A stretch of 64,000 nucleotides of DNA from Haematococcus lacustris (taxonomy: Eukaryota; Chlorophyta; Chlorophyceae; Chlamydomonadales; Haematococcaceae), in assembly GCA_030144725.1 (NCBI GenBank), contig JASKMD010000008.1, positions 10,463,529 to 10,527,528 on the forward strand, read 5' to 3'. Below, piece by piece: positions 45,503 to 57,100 of this stretch (positions are counted from its first letter, which is position 1; every line of letters begins with the position of its first letter). Under the pieces are notes generated by a model. It did not search any database and was not told the DNA's origin. It was given only the letters and a program-made list of their open reading frames with translations. The position numbers were made by a program, and so were the translations under genes.

Positions 45503-46480
45503 ATGGCTAAGAAGAAGCGGAAGGGTAGCGACAAGAAACATAAAGGTGCGTGTCCCCAGCCGTGACGTGAGCCCTAGACGTGAGTTACGCGCTGTGAGAT
45601 AACCCGTCGCTCCTGTTGGTTCCATTGCAGCGTCTCGTTCCGCCCAAGGCAAGCAACGACAGGATCGTCGAGATGGCTGGGCCACGCGTCAACGTCAGGT
45701 GTGGGTCTGCTCCCGCCTTATGTGCCCCCGCACTGTTTGTGTTGACCCCGCCTTGTGTCTTGGCTTGTCAAAATGGCCTGTCAAAATGTTAATTGTGCTT
45801 GGCTGCAGGTGATTAAGGTCCCCGAGGGCGCAGTGCAGTGCAGGCCCAGGGGCACAGACCAGCGGCGGGGCAGGGTGGTGCTTGTCGATGAGCACCGCAC
45901 CAGCCGGGTCAGCTCAGCAGTGAATGGCCAGCAGCCCTGTGAGGTGGAGCTGAACACACTCAGTGCCACCAGGCCTGCAGGCTGGAAGCCACCAGCAGGG
46001 CAGGTGGAAGAGCGCCTGGTGCGCCCAGCCTGGAGCCAGGAGCGTGGCCAGCCAGTGCGGGGCCTGGTGTGGTGCCCGGTAGTGGCCCCCCGCAGGCCCC
46101 CACAGGCCCCCCGCAGCAGCCAGGCAGCCACACAGGCAGCAGCCTCAGAGCCAGGGCTCAGCACACCCCAGCCAGCTAAGCGCAGCAAGCGCACCAAGGC
46201 TGAGCCAGGGGCAGCTGAGCCCACCAAGGGCAAGGGCAAGGCTGCCAAAGCCAAGCCAGCACCACAGCCAGGCAGGTGGCTGGACAGGGACTGCAATGCA
46301 GCGCTGAACATGCAGCGCATTGGGGAGAGCAGATGGCGGCCGCTGGAGCTGTGCTTCTGGCCAGACCAGGGAGCTCTGCCAGCCAAGGGCAAGGAGTACC
46401 CTGGCCTGGGGTACAAGCGGCTGCGAGACAAGCCCCCCAAGGCCCAGGAGCAGCAGCAGCAGCCTGCTGAGGCACAGTAG
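45503..46480 (+). CDS. Fanzor C-lobe-only chimeric gene (copy C)
   Basis: Three exons fit in phase with good splice sites: 45503-45545, 45631-45698 and 45809-46480; about 260 residues and no internal stop. Exon 1 encodes MAKKKRKGSDKKHK, a monopartite-NLS-like start; exon 2 is Arg/Gln-rich (GKQRQDRRDGWATRQRQ). Exon 3 joins homologously to the Fanzor family just before VVLVDEHRTS (alternative RuvC-II Glu, codon 45890-45892). It continues with the degenerate zinc-ribbon region, a Lys/Ala/Pro linker (TKGKGKAAKAKPAPQPG) and [16 protein letters not shown] (RuvC-III). The N-lobe and RuvC-I aspartate are gone, so DNA cleavage is not expected. The intact frame and splice phases suggest an expressed, possibly co-opted, nucleic-acid-binding fragment, or a very recent rearrangement. 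The stop is TAG at 46478. Confidence 0.72.
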
Positions 46481-46712
46481 TGTGTGCCCTCCCCTCTTGA
46501 GCTGACATCAGCTTTCAATTAGTGCATGTTTTGTCATGCCAACTCTACTGCATAGCCCTCGGGTCAGGCAATCATGTAGGTGGTAGGCGGCTCATGTGCC
46601 ATTAGTGCACTGGGTTTACTCCACACAGCCCAATAACACTATTTTAGCCGGAGCTAGTTAGTGGCTGCTAGTGGCTGCTAGTTCCGGCTAAAATGGAGGC
46701 CCTAGTGAGGGA
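46481..46712 (+). ncRNA. Candidate Fanzor guide (omega) RNA / element right end, copy C
   Basis: Aligns with the block after Fanzor copy B: AGCTG-ACAT-CAGCT hairpin, AGTGCATG-TTTTGT-CATGCCAAC (46521-46543), TCGGGTCAGGCAAT, TCCACACAG and CCCTAGTGAGGG at the end, then divergence. It differs from copy B by carrying the large hairpin at 46641-46694. Conservation stops at the same place in both copies, which marks a likely right boundary near 46712. A structured-RNA role is inferred by analogy with TnpB/Fanzor systems. Confidence 0.5.
46641..46694. repeat. 17-bp inverted repeat (strong hairpin)
   Basis: ATTTTAGCCGGAGCTAG and its mirror CTAGTTCCGGCTAAAAT pair with one mismatch around a 20-base loop made of two GTGGCTGCTA units. 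It sits inside the conserved Fanzor 3' block and replaces about 25 bp of sequence present in copy B. Confidence 0.85.
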
Positions 46713-47717
46713 CAAGGGGGCTGCTGGGGCTCCATCGGCTGGTGTGTGGGAAGGTTCAGTTCAATGCACGTGTGTCATTGGGAAGTGGGGAGGTAGTCGA
46801 CATGGCTTGTTAAGTGAGCTGGTCAGCTGGGGCTTGGCAACTAACTAAACTTGGGACGAGGCTAATGTGATCAGGAAGCTTGTGCACGTAATGTGAGAGA
46901 CTGACTGCTGCCACCACCTGCATGTGAGAGCCTGTAGTGGGTGTATGTGGGTCAGGTTCGGGTGTATGTGCTGTGCAAGCGCCTGCAGCAGCAGCATGCA
47001 GACAGGCTCTTGAGGGAGCAGCAGGTGGCAGTACAACAACACCTGTTGCAGCAGCAGCATGCAGACCTGCTACTGAAGCAGCAGCATGTGGAGAAGCAGC
47101 TGCAAGAGGCTGCAGACCAGCAGGGTGTCAGCACCAACTACCCCCTCCCAGACCATCCTACATACTCTCTATAAAGGTAGCAATAGGAAGCTACAGGAAC
47201 TATTAAGGTAGCAATAGGAAGCTACAGGAAGCAACCCCTGACACACGGCATGTGTGTGATCAGTAACACAGGGCAGTGTCTCAAGCTAGTAGTGGGAAGG
47301 ACACACACCAGATTGGCAAAGCCGGAGCTGCGCATCATGCATTGAGCACGACCTCCTGATCTTGGAGGAGCTTTTGAAGAAGTTTTCGGATCTGTAAGGT
47401 TCAACTTGGCTGCTCTCGCGCAGACTGTGAATGCACACCGCGAGGTTCCTCTCGCAAGCGGCAAGATGTAATCGATCACACCTTATGGATGGTGTAAGGA
47501 GCCAAGGCTGCCGCTAGGTGCCCTCATAAGATGCTGCTGGCCTTAGACTTATCTGACGTGGCGATTTGCACTTTGCAGTTCACACTGCGGGCCGCGTAAC
47601 CCTTATAGGTCACCGATCGCGCCACCGCACACCAGTCAAGGATCGCACGGGCGATCATTTGAAACCACAGCGTGCCAAGGCACACACCAGCAGGCTCGGC
47701 AAACTCTTCCGACCACC
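46713..47717. other. Intergenic, no supported gene
   Basis: A Gln-rich coiled-coil-like open stretch (46974-47174, KRLQQQHADRLLREQQVAVQ) has no ATG or obvious splice partner. A GGTAGCAATAGGAAGCTACA direct repeat lies at 47177-47230. Otherwise nothing is recognised. Confidence 0.4.
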
Positions 47718-47876
47718 ATGGCGCGCTTCGCCCTGCTGATCGCTGCGGCACTTCTAGTGTGCGCAGGCGCAGCACGTCTGACGCCTTCTGATGTGCACGA
47801 CATTAGCACGGAAGGCGAGTTACCGCGTGCCTGTGTGGAGTGGCGCCACGTGCAAAAGTGCATTGTCGCAGCGTAG
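47718..47876 (+). CDS. Small putative secreted protein (52 aa)
   Basis: ATG at 47718 begins MARFALLIAAALLVCAGAAR, a textbook signal peptide, and the frame ends with TAG at 47874-47876 after a 30-residue tail (VHDISTEGELPRACVEWR... CIVAA) with two cysteines. It is just upstream of the ABM gene on the same strand. It could be a genuine short secreted peptide or a first exon whose donor I did not find. No family is recognised. Confidence 0.4.
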   Translation: MARFALLIAAALLVCAGAARLTPSDVHDISTEGELPRACVEWRHVQKCIVAA

Positions 47877-48069
47877 ACAGCCTGCTGGCGTGGCCCGAGG
47901 TCCTCGTTGAATGCCCGCCATCCGCCATCCGCCACCCGCCTCGACGACAGGCTTAACCTGTGCACCCCTGGCGTGGCGATGAGTTGCATCTGAGCTTTAC
48001 GCGTGTCCAAGCCTCTCAAATCACGAATTGCATAGCACGTTGTCGCCCAAACCCCAGCACGTTGTTGCC

Positions 48070-51000
48070 ATGGCGATGCACCGCGCAGGGATGGTGTCGA
48101 GCTTGATGTCGAGCACCGCCTCAAGCTTCCAAGCCCTGGTTGACTCCGCTTCATCTATGTTGGGCGGCAAAAAGGACAAGTGAGTCATGCCGGCCTAGAC
48201 ACGCCCGCGTAGTCTCGCTTCTGCACATAGTAGACCACCCATCTACGCCTCTGGCCAAAACGTGCAATCTATTCAACATTCGAGTCGTTCCTCTTCATAG
48301 CTAATCGTGTAACCATATTGTGTTGTGGTCATTGGCTGCAGGAAGGGGTGTGGGGGTCCTCCTGCTTATGTGGCCATCAAGTTCATTGTACCACCTTCAG
48401 AGGGTGCTGACTTTGAGGAGGCCTGGTGGGTGGCTTGGGATGCGCTGGGCCAATCAGACTTGGTTGATGTTAGACTGCATGGCAGTGGGTGGGGCTCTGC
48501 GAAATACATTGGGAGGGGCTCTACACGGCTTAGAGATGGGGTGCATGGCTGTCTGTGTTTATTCACGCTGCTGCTGGTGTGCTTGCTGTTGTGTATACTG
48601 TTTCTGGCAGGCTGGACCTGGAGAAGGATGTAGAGAAGGAGGAGAAGCCCGTGGTGTTTGACCTGAAGAAGACCAAGATGGACAACCTGATGTACATTGG
48701 CTACAGTAAGTGGTGCTAGTGAGTCGTACCCCTACTACTGGGGCACAAAATGTCTTGTCGAACATGTGGCTCCACACCAAGGTTTTGTAATGCGCTTTTC
48801 GTCCTGCTTGTTATGTAGTGTGGTGCCTGTTGCTTACACCTGCGGGTTGCTGCAGGTAGTATGGTACTTGGTGTGTATGCTCCTTGTGCACATTGACTGC
48901 TTGATGCTTGCATGAACCAGTACGCTGCTTGCGTCACATACTTGCACACTCATGTCGGGCATGAGGTTGTGTGTGGTGCAGGCGAGTGGGAGTCCATGAG
49001 GGATTTGGGCGAGCACCTGCACTCCGACCACTTCCAGGACTTTGCCAAGGTGAACAGGGAGAGGAGCAGCAGCGGCTGCTGGGCGACGTGCGTTTAACGT
49101 AGTGGTCTAGACAAAATGCATTAGGTAGTCACCATGTGTATCTTAGCCTGCATGGTCTTGAGCTCATGCATGAGGTTAACTAGACCATGCATGCGTGCAT
49201 GTATGACTATGCATGAGTTCAGCTAGTATGACTGTTGGTAAGTCGCTACCAAATGGTTGCTACCAAAACCATGAGACTTAGGTTGGGTAAAGTGTGCAAG
49301 AGTGTGAGGGTGTGAGGGTGATGCCAACCTATGAGTTCCATTGCTGGTGCTGCTTGCAGTTTGCTGACGATCATGGTGTGAGGTGGGAACTGGAGTTGCT
49401 GCGGGATATGTCCAAGGACATTGAGGATGAGCAAGATGACCTTGAGGTGACCTGACCCTGACCTTGACCCAGGGATATGAAAACGTAAGCTCTACTGGCC
49501 ACACCCAGTATCTGCTGTGCTGCAGGACTGGGATTCATACATTCCTGGCGATGCTGGGAAGTACATTCCTGAGGTGAGTGCTGGCTGGCTGAGTGAGTCG
49601 TGCTGCTTCACCCATGTCTGCATGCATCAAGACATTAAGTGATGTATGGATTGTGCACTGGTTGATACAGGATTACCGTCCTGGAAGCAAGGATAGGAAG
49701 CACAAGGGCAAGGTGAGCCTTGACAGAACCACTGCTCAAGGACAATGCTGCCGCTGCTAAAGATGTCGCGCACCTGCTGTGAGATTGGATAGGGAGACAT
49801 TGATATTGTGGTGTTGGATGACAGGGCCTGGAGGCTGTGGAGAGTGTGGATGCGCTAGAGCGCCGCCGCCATGACAAGAAGGATGATGCGGACAGCAAGG
49901 GTGGCCAGCAGCCACAACAAGACCAGGACGATGTGAGTGGTGATGTTGGTCACTTGGGGTGAAACAGGTGATGTGAGCAGTGTTTGTGGTTGCCTGCCTG
50001 GGGTCTATGGGTGCTTGCCTTGTGACCATCCTTGCATGTGTGCCCATAGTAGGATAGCTAAAAAAGTGTCACCGTCATTTTGCCTTGCTATGCTACCTGC
50101 AGGACTGGGACAAGAACATTCCTGAGGACTACAGAAAGTATGTGCCAAAGGTGAACTTGGAGGTTCAGTGTTGTGTGGCTAATCATGTCGCGAGGTGCTG
50201 CTGATGTGTACATGTCATTGTTGATGTGGCCGCGCAGGAGTATCGTCCCAAGGACAAGAAGGGCAAGGGCAAGGTGGGGCATGACTGTTGTGAATGTAGG
50301 CTGCTAGGTCAATGGTTGTTGAGATAACTTTATCATTTGGTGATGAACAGGGCCTGGAGGCCGTGGAGAGTGTGGAGAGTGTTGAGGGTGTTGATGCCCT
50401 TGAGCGCCGCCGCCATGACAAGAAGGATGATGCGGACAGCAAGGGTGGCCAGCAGCCCCAGCAAGGCCAGGATGATGTGAGTCGTGCTGATGTTGGTGTG
50501 GGTGGAGCAGTCGATAGTGCCGGTGTTTGCCCTGCCTGGTGTTTGTGTTTGCGTGCCTTATTGCTGTGCTTGGATGTGAGTGGGCATTTGGGAAGGATCT
50601 TCCCTGCCATGCTACCTGCAGGACTGGGACAAGAACATTCCTGAAGACTACAGGAAGTATGTGCCCAAGGTAGGTTTGCAGCTTCAACGCAGTGCAGCTT
50701 GTTTTGTTTCCCAACAGCTGTTGCTGATGTGATGCATGGCAATGTCGATGTGGCCATGCAGGAGTACCGTCCCAAAGACAAGAAGGGCAAGGGGAAGGTG
50801 GGGCATGGCTGTTGCTGCTGTTGCCGCTGTTAGGTCGATGGCTTTGACAATGCCTTCTCCATTTGGTGATGAACAGGGCCTGGAGGCCGTGGAGGCTGTG
50901 GACAACGTGGACAGTGTTGATGCCCTTGAGCGCCGCCGCCATGACAAGAAGGATGATGCGGACAGCAAGGGTGGCCAGCAGCCCCAGCAAGACCAGGATG

Positions 51001-52360
51001 ATGTGAGTGATGTCGAGGCTCGCTTGGGTGAACCATTCCTGGTGACCATCCTTGCATGTGCGCCACAAATGTGAGTGATGCTGGGGCTTGGGTTTTATCG
51101 ACTGCTGTGTCATACATGTAGGATTGGGACAAGAACATTCCTGAGGACTACAGAAAGTATGTGCCAAAGGTGAGATTGCGTGTCGTGAGCAATGCATATG
51201 ACAAAATGTGGTACAGCTGCTGAACATTTGTCAGGGGACGATTGTGTTGTCCACATGCACCTGGAACATGATGGCTGCCATGCAGGAGTATCGCCCCAAG
51301 CACAAGGACAGCAAGGACAGCAAGGGCAAGGACAGCAAGGGCAAGGACTCGAAAGATTCAAAGGGCAAGGGCAAGGTGAGTTGTGTCGAAGCATGCATGA
51401 CACCAGACAAGATGTGAAGGCCGGTTGCAACAACCCGGTTGGTGAAATGTCCGCTGTTGTTTCCGGTACAACTTTTCGCTGCAGTGTTGAACATTGTCAT
51501 GGCCACCCCTACTGACATGCAGGGTAAACGTGGTCATGGACGTCGTACCGAGCTGAGTGCTACCGCCCTAGCTCAGCTGGCTCCAGATGCAACTGATGCA
51601 CAAGTGAGGTTGGCATGATATCGTGGTTGTGATGTGCAGCTGTTTGATCTGAAGTTTGCGCATGTGCAGTTTGTGTCATGAGTGAGCATGCTGAGCTTGT
51701 TGTATTTACCTGTGGGGTGCAGGTCGCTCAGCTGCAGTCCAAGCTGATGAAGTGTAAGAGCCTGTTCCATGTGGTCTTTGTCTACATTGTGAGTCTTGAG
51801 AACCTGAAAGCACAGCTTGTGGTTGGTGCGTGGGTAAATGCTGTGGATGGCTGTAGGGTCCTTTGCTCACTCCTGTGCTGTCTACCCTGTGCTTGCTTAC
51901 TTGCCAGGTGTCACCCAAGGTGCGGGAGGAGTTTGTTGACAGGTGGACAGATCTGGCTGAGGAGGCCATCAAGGTGCCTGGAAACCGTATCTTCAGCTTG
52001 AGGAAGGTGGCAGCTGACAACACGAAGTTTCTTGGCTACTCTACCTGGTCCAGGTTAGTGAAAAAGGTGGTGATGCAGCATGCAAGTGCATATGGTATAG
52101 AAAGCAGCAGCAGCAGACTAACGTGTGTTTGCTGTTGATTTGCAGCTGGACAGATTTCCATGAGTTTGTGCACAGCAAGAGCATGGAGAAGTATGTGGAC
52201 AGCATTGCTGATGACAACGTGGTGTGGTTTGCTTCCCCACTGGTGAGTGAGGAGTGGGTATGGCAGTTGATGACGAATGGAAGGTGAAAGAAATGAAGTG
52301 TGTATGTCTATGCTTGTCATCGTCGATGCGCAGATCAAGATCGGTCACCAGGAGGAGTGA
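48070..52360 (+). CDS. Two-ABM-domain protein with amplified internal exon cassette
   Basis: Twenty-one exons in phase: 48070-48179, 48342-48425, 48611-48705, 48982-49049, 49360-49446, 49526-49573, 49671-49712, 49825-49932, 50103-50150, 50238-50273, 50351-50476, 50622-50669, 50762-50797, 50877-51002, 51122-51169, 51286-51375, 51523-51603, 51723-51788, 51908-52053, 52146-52242 and 52334-52360; 538 residues. An N-terminal ABM-type alpha/beta-barrel monomer (AYVAIKFIVPPSEGADFEEAW ... GEHLHSDHF without its last base) and a C-terminal one (FHVVFVYIVSPKVREEFVDR ... FHEFVHSK) flank a charged middle. The middle repeats DWDKNIPEDYRKYVPK, EYRPKDKKGKGK and GLEAVESVDALERRRHDKKD. ABM domains occur in monooxygenases and haem-handling proteins; no specific reaction is predicted. 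The Lys/Asp-rich repeats look like a disordered spacer. Start: first ATG giving phase agreement. Confidence 0.85.
49825..51169 (+). repeat. Tandem genomic duplication of a three-exon cassette
   Basis: The cassette (GLEAVES exon, DWDKNIP exon, EYRPK exon) occurs at 49825-50273, 50351-50797 and 50877-51375, with a diverged forerunner at 49526-49712. Intron sequence is duplicated too, for example TTTGGTGATGAACAG before 50351 and 50877, and TGCTACCTGCAG before 50103 and 50622. The offset between the second and third units is about 526 bp. Because all cassette exons are phase 0, duplication keeps the frame. Confidence 0.88.
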
Positions 52361-53099
52361 AGGATGGGGTTGGGTGAGGTGGTTGGGCAAGTCACTACAT
52401 TTGCCGTCATGGTGCAAAAGTTGGGGTTTTTGCCGTATTCGTAAGCTGTTGAGAGTGCAGGATGAGTTTTTGTAAGATTGGGACTGTTGCAACCACAAGC
52501 GAGTTTGACCGAAGACTATGCGAGCAGGAGGTTGTAAACGTTCAATCATAGAATCGTGCAAGCGAAATCGAGCTGTCAATCCAGCAGATATATGCTGAAC
52601 GGAAAATTGTCTTTACTCTTCGCTATCATTCGAAATTGAAAATTGTCCTATATTGTTCCAAACTGCATGAACAACTACTTATAATTGTAGAAACGCTTTG
52701 TCTGCCAAAACAATCCATTATTGCATTGTACGCAGTAACATTGCATACTCCGATACCTTTACACGGCTTTGTAATGGTAAGGTGTAAGTGAAACATCAAT
52801 CGTTCTATCACGAATGTGCAGCATTTGAATCATAACCAACCAACGTCTCAATTGTTAACAGCATCATTTGCATCGTCACGTTCCTTGCATCGGAAACGTT
52901 ACGGTGGAAGCGTTCCGTTTCGTCGGTCTTGGCAGTCTGGCTCCGCGACACCTTGATGACGTGTGTGTCATTTGTGTGGGCTGCAACAGGTGCCAGTTTA
53001 CAGCAAGCGGATGTACAAAGCTTGTGCGAGGATCAATGCTGAACTTTGCTGCAGGCATAGCCTCAACGGCTACCCCCTGAACAAGGCAACCCAACGTCC
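52361..53099. other. Intergenic region between ABM and LPA1-like genes
   Basis: Contains the ABM 3' untranslated region and presumably the LPA1-like promoter or 5' exons. AT content is clearly higher around 52590-52860 than in neighbouring DNA. An additional 5' exon of the LPA1-like gene may be present but is not recognised. Confidence 0.4.
52471..52475 (+). terminator. Putative poly(A) signal TGTAA
   Basis: TGTAA, the usual chlorophycean polyadenylation signal, lies 110 bp after the ABM gene's TGA. Position and orientation are right; cleavage is not demonstrated. Confidence 0.45.
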
Positions 53100-54145
53100 A
53101 TGAGCATGCTGGAGGGCATCACAAGTGAGGCAGCGCGGTCGGTGCCACGTGGCAGCAAACGCTCCTCAGCCTCCAAGTATGACATGATCAAGGTACGTGT
53201 CTAGCTGCAGCTCACCAGCTTCTGACACCAGCTCCTCCTCTACGACCAACATACTGGTGCAAACCGAAACAGCAGCTCAGCCAGGTAGCTCCTTCATGAT
53301 CCCAGGCAGGTTAGCATTTGGTATTGGCAGGTTGAGCATGCATGCATGCCAAATGGCGCAGTGCGAGCTGTTGTCAAGCCTAGGGCAGGTGGCTCACGAC
53401 TTCCTAAACGACATTCCTGAACTTGGGCCTGGACCAGCCTGGATGGGCTGTTTGGGTGTGGCAGGCCTGGCAGCGTGGCCTGGCTTGACCTAGCTCACAC
53501 TTGATTGGCTTAAGGCATAGGTCTACCCGCATGGCCTACTGAGCAAGACATGGCCTACCCAGTGTATGTGCCTATTCAGTACATTAGGTGTATACAGGCG
53601 CCATGCAGCTAGGCCTGGAGGCAAACCTGGCAGCCACAGCAAAGCTCTGCATGTGTTTGACTGGGTATGATTTGTGTGACACCACAGGGCCGGCTGCACA
53701 GGCGAGGCAATTGCAGCAGCAGCGCTGGCCAGAATCACAGGCCAGCCAGGGGGTGTTAGGCGTGGCGTCCTTACCCATCCAGGCGTACGTCTCAGACCCT
53801 GCCTGGCATCTCTGTCCCTGCTCACTGAGCTGCTCTCAATCCCACCACTCTGCGAAGTGACATCTACTAACACTAACCAACGTCAACCAGCCAACCAACC
53901 AACTGACACCCACCCACCCACCCACCCTGCAGGTCAATGTATGGCTGGGTGAGCAGTTGGAGCACCATTACATCCTCTCCCGCTTCCTCATCTGCCGCAT
54001 CCTTACTGTCACACGCATACCGCATGCAAAGGTGGGACATGCATGGTGTCTTGCCGCCATCCCCATCCCCAACCTCAACATCAGGAGCAGTAGGCACAAC
54101 AGCAGCAGCAGCAGCAGCAGTAGTAGTAACAGTAGTAGTAGCAAC

Positions 54146-54179
<34 letters not shown>

Positions 54180-57100
54180 CACGGCCATTGTAGTGCACAT
54201 GTGCTGTGGTAGCTGTCAACTGGGCGCGTCTCCTCATCTCCCTTTTGGCGAGCTGAATGCCCCCTGTATGCAAATGGCAAAGGTGCCACCACCCCCACCG
54301 CCACCCCCACCGCCATTGGATGCATGTGATGATGATGATCACACCTGCCTCTGCCACCTCATGCCGCCTGCCTACCTAGTGCTGAAGTCAGGGCCTGTGG
54401 CCAGGCTGGACTGCTGCGCACCTAGCCCTTGCTAGTTCTGGCCATCATCCATCGTCAATCATCCATTGTAACCATCATCATTCATCATTGCCATTATCAT
54501 CAGCAGCAGGTGCTCTGCAGTGCATCGTATTATTTCACTAAGTGCAACCTCACTCTGTGCAATCTCACTGCAAGGAGGTGCTATTAGACCCACCTGCAGT
54601 CTTCACATGCTCCGTGGGCAAGGCCAATGCGGGGTGACGTAGTGAAGAAAACACTACCCTACAACGCTGATGTACCGCACCAGGCTGATGACTACATTGG
54701 TGTAAATCTACCATTATCATCATCAACGTCATGATAATGATCATCATAATCATCACTATTATCACTCATCACACCTGCACGCGGCTGTAGGCCACGAAGA
54801 TTGCATTGGAGCTCAAGAAGCAGCTGGTGGACAAAGACATGCTGGACATCACACAGGTGACTCACATGCTCGTGGTCACACATCATCTCACACAAGAAAG
54901 GAGTGACATGATTACATTCATCTGTGATGCAAGCGTCCAGCCCTGGGCAATACCAGCTCTGTGCATTGTCTGACCTGTTGGGTAGGTTGGGTGGCCTGCA
55001 GGAGCGTGTCCAGAGTGTTTCATCATCATCCTAACCCAATACATGGCGTTTGCCTGTCAGCATTGCTGCACTACACACCCCCGACAGCCATGAATGCGAT
55101 ATGTCGTCTAGCTGCCTTGATGCTGGCTCGTTATGCTTCACGGTCCAGGCACGTGAGCTGTATGACCCACTGCCCACCGGCTCCCTGCTCCCTGGCCTGA
55201 CCTGGACACAATGCAAGAGTAGGCAGAGCGTGTCACACTGCCGTCACACCCATCAGCCCAGTATGGCTGCAGCCCTCCTGCAGCAGGCCACCAGCAGCAG
55301 GAGTGCCATGTGCTGCTGGCTCCATGTCAGACAAGGCTGGGCTGGGCTAGGGGCCAGACGGGGTTTCTGTGTGACAGCTTCCTGCAGGATGAGCTGGAGT
55401 CAGCACTGTTCAACGTCATGGCGCAGAGGGGGTTTGGGCCGCAACATGTGGAGTGCTACCGCATGGTGTCCTCCTTTATGGCCGCCCGCCAGCCCCTGAT
55501 TGTGCTGCTGTGCGGGGCACCCTGGACTGGTGAGAGCCAGCCATGCGCCCCTGCAAGCTTGCCTAACGTGCTCTTGGTATCTGGGTTGGCTCTATGGCTG
55601 GTTGCGGGCAGCAGGTGCAGCAACAGCCAGGCACAGTAGCTAGGCTCCAATGTGGCCAGCTGTCTGCAGCTCCTAGAGCTACTGCCATTGCTGCCATTGC
55701 TGCCATTGCTGCCATTGCTGCCATTGCTGCCATTGCTGCCATTGCTGCCATTGCTGCCATTGCTGCCATTGCTGCCATTGCTGCCATTGCTGCCAATGCT
55801 GTCAATGCTGCCAATGCTGCTGCCATTGCTGCCACAGCTGCTGCTCTTGCTGTGGTGCCGCAGGCAAGTCGTCCATTGCTCAGCAGCTGGCCTCACGCCT
55901 GAACATGCCCAACATCATGCGCACCAGCCTGATCCATGACATGATGGCAGCTGGGGGCCTGGCGCCTGACCTGCACCCCCTGCCCCTCTGCGCAAGGCAA
56001 GCGCCAGCATTACCATTGACACCACATCCCTCTGCCCTGGTTGGTGGAACACGGACTGAACCTGTTAGCACAGCTGCAGACTCACTGCCTGACCATCAGT
56101 CTTCCCGTGGCTGATGTGGTGAACATGTGGGGCATGCTGACATGCCGGCGCTTTGGCCATGCTTGCATGCACATGGAGCATGACATGGAGCATGCACATT
56201 GCAGCAGCCCATGTGTGCCCTGCTGGTGGGAAAGTAGAGGCAGGCTGAGGGTGACGGGGGGCTGTGGTCTGGGCCTGCAGGGCGGACCTCCTGGCCCCTG
56301 AGGCACTGCTAGCGGCCTACCAGACTGAGTGTGTGCGGGTGCGGCTGGCCCTGGAGGGAGACTGGACCAAGGTAGGAGACCAGGGAGCCAAGTACTGCTA
56401 CTGGCATTGCATGGGAAAGGCATCGGCATGCCGCCCTTGCGCCCACCTCCACTAGGGAAACAGCCTTGCCTGCCCCAGGGTTGTGGCCATATATGGCCGT
56501 GAATGGCTGAAGCAGTCTGCCTTGCCCGCAGCCGAGCCTGGCAGTGGGGACAGGGGGAGAGAATGCAGTCAGAGCAGGGGTCAGGGTCGGGGGCAGGGTA
56601 GGGGCAGGAGCAGAGGCAGAAGAAGAGTGCCTGAAGCAGGCCTGATAGCTGTCACAGCCCCTTGCTTGGTATTGGCGGTAGCCACCCCTGTCTGCTGCCA
56701 CCCCTGACTGCTGCCACCCCTTCACTGCTGCCAGGCGCTGAAGGACGGCAAGCCCTTGATCGTGGAGGGCAGCCATCTGGACCTGGGCGCTCTGCTGCCA
56801 CAGCTGGAGGCCCAAGGCCTGGTGCTGGCGCCCTCAACCAAGTCAGTCCCACCACCCTGCCTCTCAACAGTGAGTGAGTGAGCCTGGTGTTGAGGAGGGA
56901 GCCACCTCACCCTTGGTGCACCCGCTGCCCTCTGCCCCTTGGCCCTTAGCCCCCTGGGCCCCTGGCGCCTTGGCCACTTCCCTCCCTCCTGTAGCCCTGC
57001 ACCTCTGCCTCATGCTGGGCAGCTTCCATGCATCCTCGTTTGCTGCACAGCTTATACTGAGTCAAGCTCAGCTCAGCTGCGTTTGATGGCACCGCTGCTT

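Noticed and set aside
46941..47174. Gln-rich coiled-coil protein
   Set aside because: No ATG in frame and no splice partner; composition alone is not enough.
47636..48154. A 172-residue minus-strand frame
   Set aside because: It overlaps the signal-peptide ORF and first exon of the ABM gene on the plus strand, with no recognisable domain.
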